Shown here piece after piece: positions 29,752-38,444 of a DNA stretch of 64,000 nucleotides. Origin of the DNA: JAWKTM01 sp041399085. Its GTDB lineage: Bacteria > Planctomycetota > Planctomycetia > Pirellulales > Pirellulaceae. The stretch's first letter is position 1, and each line of letters starts with the position of its first letter. The stretch covers positions 82,060 through 146,059 of the forward strand of contig JAWKTM010000013.1 in NCBI GenBank assembly GCA_041399085.1. Direction: 5' to 3'. The notes below the pieces were generated by a model. That model saw nothing but the letters and a program-made list of their open reading frames with translations, was not told where the DNA came from and searched no databases. The position numbers and the translations under genes were made by a program.

Positions 29752-32379
29752 CTATCGCGACGGCACCGTGATTCGGCAGTTCGGCAGCTTCTCCCGCAGA
29801 GCGGAGACGCCGTCGTCCGTCACATTGGTTTCAAACAATTCCAGTGACCGAAGACCGTCCAGCGACTGAAGCCGCAACAAATCCTCGTCGGTGATCGGGA
29901 CGAACGCGAATCCCAACGCTTCCAAACGCGTTAGCTTCGCGATCTCGCTCATCCCGTCGCTCGACCATTTGCAGGCTTCAATTTTTAGCGACCTCAGATT
30001 CGGATGATCGGCCAACTGGCCCGCGCCGTGTCCCTGCAGCAAGCGATGATCGCCGCTCCCCGCGGCACTCACGCGAATCATTTTCAGCGACTCAATCCGC
30101 GCCAACTCGCCCCACACCTGATCCGTCAATCGCGGCGAAACCAGCCAAATATCGTGCAGCTTGGGCAAGCCGCCGAGATGGGTCACGCTACGATCGGTCA
30201 GGTGCGGAAAGCTCAAAAAGATTCGTTCGAGCGACGCCAGCCTCGCGAATTCCGCCGCGGCTTCGTCCGTCACTTGCTCGGCCTTCCCGCGCTGAAACGT
30301 CAGGTCCGCGAGATCCGCACACTGCGCGAGCCAATCGACGAGCCGCTTCACGCGTTCGTCATTGAACTCATCCACTGCTTTGGGCGAATCCAATGCGAAT
30401 GGCCCCAGCATCGAAAACGCCCGCGCATCAAAATCGTCCGTCAAGCTCAGGCCGCTCAGCGCAAACGGTTCGGACGGAAGCTGCGCGACGTCGCTCAGAT
30501 AATCGCCCGAGCGGCGCGTCGCCAAGTTCAGCAGCTTCACGCCGGCGCCGCACGCCAAAAGCTGTTTCGCCAAAGCCGCTTGGTCCAACGGCGCATCCGC
30601 AACGGCCGTCGGCTCGGGATCAACGGACGGTTCCTCCGCGGCCGTTGCCGCCACGTTCGTCGGCGTCCCGCGATTATCGCCCAAGTCCGACACGCGTGAG
30701 ATCGCGACCACCGGTTGCTTGCCGCCGCGTGTCACCGTGAACTCATGATTCGAAAGCTGAAAGTCCGTTGCCGCATCGGCGGGCAAACGAATCTCATACT
30801 GGCCCGTGCGATACCACACTCGATTGTTCGAGCGACCGACCTCGATCGCTTCAACCGCTTGGCCATCGCGGAGCACTTGCACGGAAACGTCGATCCCCGG
30901 CTCCGCTTCGATACGCACATAGCCGCCGTCGGTTTGCAGCCAGAACACACCCGCCGCCATGATCGCGGCCAAGCCCAGCAAGCCCAGCAGAAACGGCCAA
31001 GTCCGGCTGCGTCGCTCGCGACTCGTGGCCGCGCGCTCGTCATCATCGGTTGGCGCGGTCGACGAAGCCGGCAACGTGTTCGCTGCGGATTGGTCGAGTC
31101 GCGCGATCGCCGTCTCTTCCGAGTTTTCTCGCGGCGATATCAGCCGCCGCAAATCATGACCCTCGGTGAACGGCAGCAGCGCTTCGGCCACCTCCGAAGC
31201 CGTGCTGAAACGACGCTCGCGGTCATGCTGCAGCATGCGATCGACGACCGCCACCAACGCCTCGGGCAAGTCCGGTCGCTCCACCGCCACGGACGGCAAC
31301 GGCTCGCTCATCAACGCCTGCAGCTTGCGACCCGTCGACCGAAACCGCTGGTCTTCCCACGGACCGCGGCCCGTTAACAATCGAAACAACGTCGCGCCCA
31401 GCGAATAGATATCCGACCGCGGATCGACTTGGCTGCTGTCCAAAGCCTGCTCGGGCGACATGTAATCGACCGTCCCCATCAACTGGCCAGTCGAAGTCAT
31501 CTCGTCCACATCAACCGGTTCGGCGAACCTCGCCAACCCCAAATCCAACACCTTCACCGTCGGCGGCAATCGTCCCTCGCCCGCCGCGTCAGTTCCCACC
31601 GCCAGCATCAAATTCGCCGGTTTGATATCGCGATGAATCACGCCTTGCTGATGAGCACACTGCAAACCCAAGGCAGCTTGGCGAACCATTTCGCACGCGT
31701 CGGCCACCGGCAGCTTCCCCCATCGCCGGGCGAGCGCCGCCAAATCCTCGCCCTCGAGCAACTCCATCACCAAGAACGGATGCCCCGCCTCTTCGCCCGC
31801 GTCGAATGCCGTCACGATATTCGGATGCGCGATGCGACCGATCGCTTCCATCTCACGGTGAAACCGTTGCCGCGAATCGTCTCGGTCCCAGCGTGCCGGC
31901 GTCAGCATCTTCAGCGCGACGAATCGCTTCAGCCGCATATGTCGAGCTCGATACAGCGTGCCCATGCCGCCGGAACGGATCGGCTCGAGCAGCTCGTAAA
32001 CGCCCAGCCGCCGCGGCCTCAACGCCCCCGGCTCGTCGCGGATCGTGTCGCCCAGTGAATTCGGTTCGACGGACGTCGGAGCCGATTCGCCAGCCTTGGG
32101 CTCGCCGCCGCGCAGCGCGATCCGCCGCACACGTTGCAACGCCACTTCACAACCGCCCTCGGCTTCGTAAGTCGCCAAGTTCGATGGCCGACGCAAGGCG
32201 CGCAACAACGGATCGCCCTCGTCGCTGATCGCTTGCAGCCGATCCAAACAGGCGTCGCACTGCGCCAAATGCTCGTCGATCCGCCTCAAATCCGCCGCGC
32301 TGTCGATCTCGCCGACCAGGAATCCCGCCAATTCATCGCGCGTCGGACACGATTCGTTCGTATTGCTCAAGGCCGCCAT
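29752..32379 (-). CDS. Membrane Ser/Thr protein kinase with zinc-finger N-terminus and LRR C-terminus
   Basis: 875 residues from ATG 32379, with GGAGG ten bases upstream; a GTG at 32400 is less likely. It opens with an anti-sigma-like HxxxCxxC motif (HLAQCDAC, about residue 45). The Hanks kinase domain (about 130-400) has a glycine loop (RSGGMGTLYRA), VALKML lysine, IHRDIKPANLML catalytic loop, LDLGLARF and GTVDYMSPEQ. One membrane helix (PFLLGLLGLAAIMAAGVFWL, about 455-475) separates it from the exterior part, which ends in leucine-rich repeats (about 690-875, such as LRSLKIEACKW and LDGLRSLELFETNVTDDGV). An ECF sigma gene lies 142 bases upstream in the same direction. The pair resembles the planctomycete ECF-kinase cassettes in which the kinase is thought to control the sigma factor. 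Confidence 0.92.
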   Translation of the reverse strand: MAALSNTNESCPTRDELAGFLVGEIDSAADLRRIDEHLAQCDACLDRLQAISDEGDPLLRALRRPSNLATYEAEGGCEVALQRVRRIALRGGEPKAGESAPTSVEPNSLGDTIRDEPGALRPRRLGVYELLEPIRSGGMGTLYRARHMRLKRFVALKMLTPARWDRDDSRQRFHREMEAIGRIAHPNIVTAFDAGEEAGHPFLVMELLEGEDLAALARRWGKLPVADACEMVRQAALGLQCAHQQGVIHRDIKPANLMLAVGTDAAGEGRLPPTVKVLDLGLARFAEPVDVDEMTSTGQLMGTVDYMSPEQALDSSQVDPRSDIYSLGATLFRLLTGRGPWEDQRFRSTGRKLQALMSEPLPSVAVERPDLPEALVAVVDRMLQHDRERRFSTASEVAEALLPFTEGHDLRRLISPRENSEETAIARLDQSAANTLPASSTAPTDDDERAATSRERRSRTWPFLLGLLGLAAIMAAGVFWLQTDGGYVRIEAEPGIDVSVQVLRDGQAVEAIEVGRSNNRVWYRTGQYEIRLPADAATDFQLSNHEFTVTRGGKQPVVAISRVSDLGDNRGTPTNVAATAAEEPSVDPEPTAVADAPLDQAALAKQLLACGAGVKLLNLATRRSGDYLSDVAQLPSEPFALSGLSLTDDFDARAFSMLGPFALDSPKAVDEFNDERVKRLVDWLAQCADLADLTFQRGKAEQVTDEAAAEFARLASLERIFLSFPHLTDRSVTHLGGLPKLHDIWLVSPRLTDQVWGELARIESLKMIRVSAAGSGDHRLLQGHGAGQLADHPNLRSLKIEACKWSSDGMSEIAKLTRLEALGFAFVPITDEDLLRLQSLDGLRSLELFETNVTDDGVSALREKLPNCRITVPSR

Positions 32380-32521
32380 CGCGGAAAACCCTCCGTTCAC
32401 GCTCGCCGCCGCGTTCCGCCAATTGCCACGCGGTCACGTCCCTACATTCTGCTATTCGCCGGGGTCTTACAGGAAAAGGACGCGACCTCGCAAAGGCAGT
32501 CACGGCGAAGGCCGACGCCCG

Positions 32522-33118
32522 CTAGTCCAACCCGTCCAGCTCGCGGCGCAAATGAGCCAGCACGCGCGACTTGGCCGTGTAAACCGAGCCGACCGACAGC
32601 CCCAAATCGGCCGCGACCTCGGCCGCCGATTGGCCCTCGATCGTCACTCGCCAAAACGCCTGCCACGTGGTTTCCTGGAAATCGGTCTTAATCAGTTGCA
32701 GCGCGCGATGAGCCAGCTCGACTGCCCCCAGCCCGGCATCGGAATCCGAATCCGGCGCCACTTCCGGAATCTGAGCCAGCCGCAAATTCGCATCGCTGCC
32801 GCCCTCGGACGCCGGCTGTTTCTGCATGCGGCGAAAGTGATCCTGCAACTTGTGCCGCGTGATGCCCCACAACCAAGCTCGGAACCGAGTTGGCTTATCG
32901 TCCTCGCCGAACCGACAAATTCCCTTCGCCACCGCGTGAAACACTTCCTGAGCGACATCGGCCGCGTCGGTCTCCTGCAACCGAGCTTGCCGCGCCCAAC
33001 CGTAGATGATCGGCGTATACAACACCGTCAACCGCTCCCAAGCCGCCGCGTCCGCCAATCGAACGCGATCGATCAAGCTGGCGGACGTGGACGAACTGCG
33101 AGACGGTTCAGCGGACAT
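32522..33118 (-). CDS. ECF-type RNA polymerase sigma factor
   Basis: 198 residues. Region 2 is clear (DAADVAQEVFHAVAKGI, then RFRAWLWGITRHKLQDHFRR, about residues 50-95). Region 4 with its helix-turn-helix follows (VTIEGQSAAEVAADLGLSVG then SVYTAKSRVLAHLRREL, about 158-195). The linker holds an acidic stretch (PDSDSDAGLG). Length and layout fit an ECF sigma factor that pairs with a Ser/Thr kinase rather than a classical anti-sigma factor; the neighbouring kinase carries a zinc-finger motif of the anti-sigma type at its own N-terminus. Target promoters cannot be read from the window. Confidence 0.93.
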   Translation of the reverse strand: MSAEPSRSSSTSASLIDRVRLADAAAWERLTVLYTPIIYGWARQARLQETDAADVAQEVFHAVAKGICRFGEDDKPTRFRAWLWGITRHKLQDHFRRMQKQPASEGGSDANLRLAQIPEVAPDSDSDAGLGAVELAHRALQLIKTDFQETTWQAFWRVTIEGQSAAEVAADLGLSVGSVYTAKSRVLAHLRRELDGLD

Positions 33119-34632
33119 GCAATCACGAGCGACAGGTCACGGCGGCGAGCGAAATTCAACAACCCGCACGAATCGTAGCAAACCCGAGAAAACGCCGCCT
33201 ACCCTGCGAGTGAACGCTAACAACCGAGCGACACGGACCATGGATCGCGACGCCAATGGATCGGAACTCCTGCCCGGCTACCGTTTGAGGTAGCATGGCG
33301 TCCGGGCCAGTGCGGCCGTTTCTGAATCGATTCGAAGTGTTCTTCGCAATACGTCCAAGTAGCACGGGCAAACCCGCCGAGTCTGGAGCTCATCGCATAC
33401 TGCGGTAATATGAGGCAAATAACATGATTTCCGAACATAGTGAGAACGTCGCGAGACGAGCCAGGCGATGTACGCGACCCAATTGCGGACACTCGACTTC
33501 GAAACCGAGCACCCGAATCAGTTTGTCGCAATCGAACCGGACTCCGCTGCTCTTCATTCCATCCTCGGATGGCCGGGCGGTCCAGCGGGCCAAAAGTCAC
33601 AAACGAATCTTATTCCGTAAATCCCACGCCACGAAGCCGCGAGACAGGCAACGACGAACGGTCACGGGATGTCACGCGAGCTTGCAGGAGAGGGAACCGG
33701 TCCACAACAACCGATTGAAGACCTCGCTTTCGAGGGTTTTCACGTGTTTTCAAGATCACAATCGCGAGCCCCAAAACAGCAAGATGAACGGAGCGTTTTC
33801 GGCTGGCGGCCCCGTGTGACATTGGTGTCATTTGTCTGGCGTTCGATTGGTCGGAATCGTCGCGGGCGATGAGCGGAACGAAGGCAAATCGCCGTTGCGG
33901 TCAGAGTTTGAGCGCCGCGAAAAGTGTTCGACTATCACACAGCATTTTCAGTAAGCATCCATTTGATGAGCATTCGCAATCGCGTCTCGATAACGAGCTG
34001 TGCGAAGGCCATTGCCCAGGTATATAAAACAAAATTCGGGAGCCGGCGGATGGCAACAATGCCCTCTGCCCAAGTCCTAACTGGCACCGTGACTCCGGAG
34101 CCTTTTCGGACGCAGGCGAGCCACGGTCGTCATAACAGTTATCGTAAACGCGCGCACGGATGGCTTCGGGTGCGGGCGGCTCAAGGTGACGATGGCTTTG
34201 CCGGTTTAGCTCCGCTCGGCAATCGCCCTTCGCCGAATTGCGAAAAGGCCACTGCAAGCATCTTTGCCGCGTGACGAGACTGGCAGTAGTCTACCTACAT
34301 CGGCCATTTAAGACGCGGAAGTCGTTGCGCTGTGAGTGCCGTTGCTGGACCAGGCAGTGTAACGGTCGATTCGCTGCACTTGATGGTGGTTCCAGCGGCA
34401 TTGAATTGCAAGGTGACTACGACGAAACGATGCGAGCACGAAGGGAGTCACACCCCAATCGAATCTCATTCGTAATTCGCATCGGCCACGAAGCCGCGTT
34501 ACACCTTGGAGGCGTAACGACATGAACAGTCACCTTGATAAGTCCCGTTGCCGTTTAACAAATGAACACGGACATTCCGCAAGCAGCCACGAACGCCGGG
34601 TTCCCACGAAAACCGCGGCTGGCGCCGGGCGG
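33119..34632. other. 1.5-kb gene-free stretch
   Basis: Many short frames overlap on both strands without a credible ribosome site. The best candidate is a minus-strand frame at 33901-34257 (about 118 residues, with DNCYDDRGSPASEKAPESRC). It has no signal peptide, domain or recognised family and overlaps an equally long plus-strand frame. No 21-bp repeat, palindromic element, tRNA or transposase was found. It may hold an unrecognised RNA or degraded sequence. Confidence 0.5.
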
Positions 34633-35571
34633 CTATTGCGGTTTTAGATAGATGAAGCTCTTGCCCAGGCGGCCGCCGTAGTTGCCGGCGCTAATCTTCG
34701 TGAGACCGGGTGTCGGGCGGGCGGCTGTGATGGCTTGTTGTGTGGCCGCGGATAAGGATTCCAGATCGCGGCCGTTCATCACAATTTCCATGATGGAGGT
34801 AACGCCGTCCGGCACTAAGGAACGTTCTCCCATCTCGGCTTTCAATGTGGGGCAGTATTCGGCATAGGTGCTGGCGATCAGGAACTTGTAGCGGCTGCCG
34901 GCTTTCGAGGCGCTCGCGGCCACTCCGCCGGGAAACGTGGTGATGACGCCCGGCACGTCGACCACGGCCGCGGCGGCTCGCTCGGCCGCTTCGATCGCGG
35001 CGTCTTCCGTGGCGGCCATAAACCACAGATTGCCTCCCATCACACCATCGGCGAAACCGAAACGTCGGTCGAGTGTGAATTCGCCGCCCATGATGGGTAT
35101 CACCCAAACTCGGCGGCCAAAACGCTGCTGGCGGCTTTGATAGCCGTCGCCAAAGAAGGCGATTTTGCGGCCCAGTTTGAAGTAGTTCGGCGTATCCAAC
35201 AAATTGAAACAGCGGGCCGTGGGGCAGGTGAGCACGTTTTGGCTGATCCGCGCGAGCATCGCTTTTTCCAACGCTCGCTCGCGATCCTTGCGAAACCGGG
35301 GCACATGAAATTGGACGACGGCGCCAGGGCGGCCGTCCGGCGTTTCCCACGATTCGTCGCCGCCGGGACCCACGTAGCGATCCAGTCCAGCTTCGCAGTC
35401 GCACATGATGGTGCTGGACGCGTGGCCGGTCGCGGCGTTAACGGCGTGGTCCAGCCAGCGGCGGTCGCGAGCCGTGATGAGCACTTCGCCATAGATGCTG
35501 CGGAATCCTTCGGCGTAGGTGTCTTCGACTTCAGCCAACGTCGTGGATGATGATGTGTGAGATTCGTTCAT
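34633..35571 (-). CDS. fhcD: Formylmethanofuran--tetrahydromethanopterin formyltransferase
   Basis: 312 residues from MNESHTSSSTTLAEVEDTYA, a length close to the ~300 of the family; the earlier start at 35697 would add a low-complexity tail. Family blocks run the whole length: CDCEAGLDRYVGPGGDE, ETPDGRPGAVVQFHVPRF, NVLTCPTARCFNLL, KIAFFGDGYQSRQQ, RRVWVIPIMGGEF, GVITTFPGGVAASASKAGSR, KFLIASTYAEYCPTL and AGNYGGRLGKSFIYL. The enzyme moves a formyl group between methanofuran and tetrahydromethanopterin in cytosolic C1 metabolism. In methylotrophs it is a subunit of the Fhc complex. No fhcA, B or C gene lies in this window. Planctomycetes are among the few bacterial groups known to carry H4MPT-linked C1 genes. 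Confidence 0.93.
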   Translation of the reverse strand: MNESHTSSSTTLAEVEDTYAEGFRSIYGEVLITARDRRWLDHAVNAATGHASSTIMCDCEAGLDRYVGPGGDESWETPDGRPGAVVQFHVPRFRKDRERALEKAMLARISQNVLTCPTARCFNLLDTPNYFKLGRKIAFFGDGYQSRQQRFGRRVWVIPIMGGEFTLDRRFGFADGVMGGNLWFMAATEDAAIEAAERAAAAVVDVPGVITTFPGGVAASASKAGSRYKFLIASTYAEYCPTLKAEMGERSLVPDGVTSIMEIVMNGRDLESLSAATQQAITAARPTPGLTKISAGNYGGRLGKSFIYLKPQ

Positions 35572-35742
35572 GAGACTGGGCTGGAAAGTATGTGTGTGAA
35601 CGAGTGGGTGGGAACGTGGGTTGTATGTTTGGGGTGTAGGTATGGGTTGTTTAACCCGTAGCCGCAGGCGAGGCTGGTGTGGAGTCGTCCTCGCCATCGG
35701 CAGCGGGTTAAAAGAAAGGGCGCACGGCTTGCGATGGTGGGG

Positions 35743-37491
35743 TTAGACGAGGCGGTTGGCTAGGCGCGTCGTGGATTCATCGTCGTTGTCCCAGAGCAGG
35801 CTGAGTTGTTGTTGCACTCGGCGGCGCGACGTGGCCAGATAGTAACGCGCCGAGTCGAGCTCCAGCAGGCGGGCTTGAGCATCGGCGTGACTGTGCTTCA
35901 AGCTCTGATCCAAGCGATTCAAGACGCACGCGCTCACATACAACTCGGTGGCCGCATCGGCGACGCGTCCCAATTGATATTGACGATCGACGATCGCTTC
36001 GCGGTACGTTCGCAGCAGCCGTTCGACTTGATGGCCGAACGTGCGGACCAAACGGGACAAGTGCGCTGCGTCTTCTTCCAGCTCGACGCTGCTGACCGAC
36101 ACCACCGGCGGCGCGAAGATCGAACCGAGCCGGCGGCTGGCAAAACGCCCGACGCGACTCATGCGCCCCAGCGGATGTTGGATCGCTTCCACAACGTTTT
36201 GCAGCTCGAGCCCCACATCGCGCATGCCGACCAACGCGGTGAAGGCTCGCAACACGTCGTTTGCTCCTTCGCCAATCATGTTGATCCGCGCGTCGCGCAT
36301 CATGCGTTCGTAGGGCTCGTCGGTAAAGTACGCCTTGCCGCCGAAGATTTGAATCGTGTCGTTGATAATCGTCCACAGCTCGTCGGTCGACCAAACTTTC
36401 AGCATCGCGGTTTCCAGCATGAAATCACCCGCGCCCGAATCGATCAACGCGGCCGTTTGATAGGTGCAGGCCTCCATCGCGTAAGTGGCGGCTTGCATGT
36501 GAGCCAGCTTGGCTTTGACCAATTCAAACGAACCAAGTGTCTGGCCGAACTGCACGCGCGTGCGGGCATGTTGTCGAGCCGCGGCGACGCAGGTCTTCGC
36601 CGCGCCGGTGCAACTGGCGCCGAACGTCGTGCGGCCGAAGTCGAGCACGGTGAGCGCGATGCGTAATCCCTTGCCCAACGAGCCGAGCACGTTTTCGCGC
36701 GGAACGAACATGTCGTGAAAGGCGAGGCGGCTGGTGGCAGTGCCGCGTACGCCGCACTTGTCCATGCGCCGCTCGACCACTTCGAAGCCCGGCATGTCGG
36801 GCGTGACGATGAAGGCCGTGATCTTGGATTCGTCGGAGCCGGGAACGGGCGTTCGCGCCATGACGGTCAGCACGTCGGCGATGCCGCCATTGGTGATCCA
36901 GCGCTTCTGGCCGTTGAGCTTGAAGCCGCGGCCGTCGTGGGTGGGCGTGGCGGTGGTTTGCACGTTGGCGGCGTCGCTGCCGGCGTCGGGTTCGGTCAAT
37001 GCGAAGGCGCTGATCCACTCGCCGCTGGCCAGCTTCGGCAGCCAAGCTCGCTGCTGCCGGTCGTTACCGAACAACACGATTGCTCGCGGTCCGATCGAAT
37101 GATGGGCGTTGACGAACAGAGCCGTGCTGCCACAGTGGCCGCCGAGCACTTCGAGCAACCGGCAGTATTCGGTCTGAGTCAGTTCGAGCCCACCCGCCGC
37201 GCTGGGCAGGCACGCGCCGAGCACTCCGAGTCGACCGAGACCTTGCACGACATGCGGCGGGATTTCCGCATCGCGGTCGATCGCCACGGGATCGATCGAT
37301 TGGCGGCAGAATTCGCCCAGGCTTTCGACCATCGCGGCCACCTGCTCGCGCGGTTGTCGCGGATACGGCCGCAGTTGATCGTTCAGAAACTGGCCGAAGA
37401 ACAGGCCTTTCACGAAGCCGATTTGATCGAGCCGCTCGCCCAGAACTTCCTCGGCCTGTCGCATCTGTTGTTCGCGATCAACTTGGCTCAT
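35743..37491 (-). CDS. Acyl-CoA dehydrogenase family protein (VLCAD/ACAD9-like)
   Basis: 582 residues, matching the long membrane-associated acyl-CoA dehydrogenases. The N-terminal helices have GRLGVLGACLPSAAGGLEL. The FAD-contact segment reads AFALTEPDAGSDAANVQT and KRWITNGGIADVLTVMAR (about 160-205). The central region has FGRTTFGASCTGAAK and RTRVQFGQTLGSFELVKAKL. The catalytic Glu lies in ARINMIGEGANDVLRAF (about residue 407), the position equivalent to RIFEGTNDILR. A roughly 150-residue C-terminal helical extension follows, as in VLCAD. It probably oxidises long-chain acyl-CoA. It lies 172 bases upstream of fhcD in the same direction; there is no obvious metabolic link, so cotranscription may be incidental. 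Confidence 0.92.
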   Translation of the reverse strand: MSQVDREQQMRQAEEVLGERLDQIGFVKGLFFGQFLNDQLRPYPRQPREQVAAMVESLGEFCRQSIDPVAIDRDAEIPPHVVQGLGRLGVLGACLPSAAGGLELTQTEYCRLLEVLGGHCGSTALFVNAHHSIGPRAIVLFGNDRQQRAWLPKLASGEWISAFALTEPDAGSDAANVQTTATPTHDGRGFKLNGQKRWITNGGIADVLTVMARTPVPGSDESKITAFIVTPDMPGFEVVERRMDKCGVRGTATSRLAFHDMFVPRENVLGSLGKGLRIALTVLDFGRTTFGASCTGAAKTCVAAARQHARTRVQFGQTLGSFELVKAKLAHMQAATYAMEACTYQTAALIDSGAGDFMLETAMLKVWSTDELWTIINDTIQIFGGKAYFTDEPYERMMRDARINMIGEGANDVLRAFTALVGMRDVGLELQNVVEAIQHPLGRMSRVGRFASRRLGSIFAPPVVSVSSVELEEDAAHLSRLVRTFGHQVERLLRTYREAIVDRQYQLGRVADAATELYVSACVLNRLDQSLKHSHADAQARLLELDSARYYLATSRRRVQQQLSLLWDNDDESTTRLANRLV

Positions 37492-37522
37492 GATGGCTCA
37501 TTCTTCTCGGCTTGAGCTGGCT

Positions 37523-37531
37523 TGTTATAAT
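37523..37531 (+). promoter_or_regulatory. Candidate extended -10 promoter element
   Basis: TGTTATAAT, a perfect extended -10 (TGnTATAAT), lies 51 bases before the start of the UVR-motif gene in the 90-base gap between divergent genes. No good -35 sits at the usual spacing, which extended -10 promoters tolerate. Planctomycete promoter consensus is poorly defined, so this is a sequence match only. Confidence 0.45.
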
Positions 37532-37581
37532 CAACTCGGTGGCTGACGAATTTTACTTCTCAGACGTAACAAATAAACGGC

Positions 37582-38334
37582 ATGGCCCGAAAAGAACATA
37601 TCGACGATATCCTGCGACGCTGGACCTACGACTCGGACGCGCTCGGTGTCCGCATGGTGAAAGGCGCCGATGGTCGGTCGGTGTTGCAGATGCGCGTGGA
37701 CATGGGAATTCTGCAACTGGAAACCGAAGGCCGACCGGACGGGACGCAACCGTTTGGCGAGCGTTCGTATTTCGATCATTTGCAGCGCGTGGCTCGGCGC
37801 GACAACGATGAATTGCTGCTGGACGAGGAGCAGTGCGAGGAAGTCGACCGCGAGTTTGTCCAGTTCTATCATCGCCGCATCTGCTGGCTCCGTTTGCAAA
37901 AGTATCGCTTGGCGGTCCGCGACGCCGATCATACGTTGGCGTTGATGGATTTCTGTCGCGAGCATTCGCCCGACGAACAATGGACGATGTCGCACGAGCA
38001 GTATCGGCCGTTCGTGATGTTTCATCGCATTCAGGCCGCGGCTCTGGCGTCGCTGCAAGACAACGAGGTCGACGTGGCGATCCAGGAGATCAATCAGGGC
38101 TTGGAGCGGATGTACGAGTTGTTTGTCGAGCACGACTTGGAAGATGAGTTTGACGAGGACGAGCTGGTCCATCGGCTGACCGAGATGCGCGAGACACTAC
38201 GGCGGGAATACAACGTCGGCCGCACGCTGCAAGAGCAATTGGCGGACGCCGTCGCGGCGGAGGAATACGAATTGGCGGCTCGCCTGCGCGACGAACTGGC
38301 TCAACGGCGCAAGCGTCCACAACCGCGCCGCTGA
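37582..38334 (+). CDS. UVR (UvrB/UvrC-motif) domain protein
   Basis: 250 residues, cytosolic. Most of the protein is helical and unique: HIDDILRRWTYDSDALGVRM, a region on binding or bundling helices (RRICWLRLQKYRLAVRDADH), then an acidic hinge (HDLEDEFDEDELVH). The last 35 residues carry a UVR motif (LQEQLADAVAAEEYELAARL, then RDELAQRRKR, about 213-245), the helical hairpin through which UvrB and UvrC interact. The nuclease and helicase parts of Uvr proteins are absent. UVR hairpins also occur in ClpC and in McsA-like adaptors, so a protein-protein adaptor is the safest description. Confidence 0.8.
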   Translation: MARKEHIDDILRRWTYDSDALGVRMVKGADGRSVLQMRVDMGILQLETEGRPDGTQPFGERSYFDHLQRVARRDNDELLLDEEQCEEVDREFVQFYHRRICWLRLQKYRLAVRDADHTLALMDFCREHSPDEQWTMSHEQYRPFVMFHRIQAAALASLQDNEVDVAIQEINQGLERMYELFVEHDLEDEFDEDELVHRLTEMRETLRREYNVGRTLQEQLADAVAAEEYELAARLRDELAQRRKRPQPRR

Positions 38335-38444
38335 ATCAGGGCCAGTGGTCGGCGAGTCGAAAAACGATCGCCGGGCGACTATAACATCGGAAGCTGAACC
38401 GTTTGGTTTGCCTTCCCTCTCTCGCCGTTGATCGGAGTTCGCTC

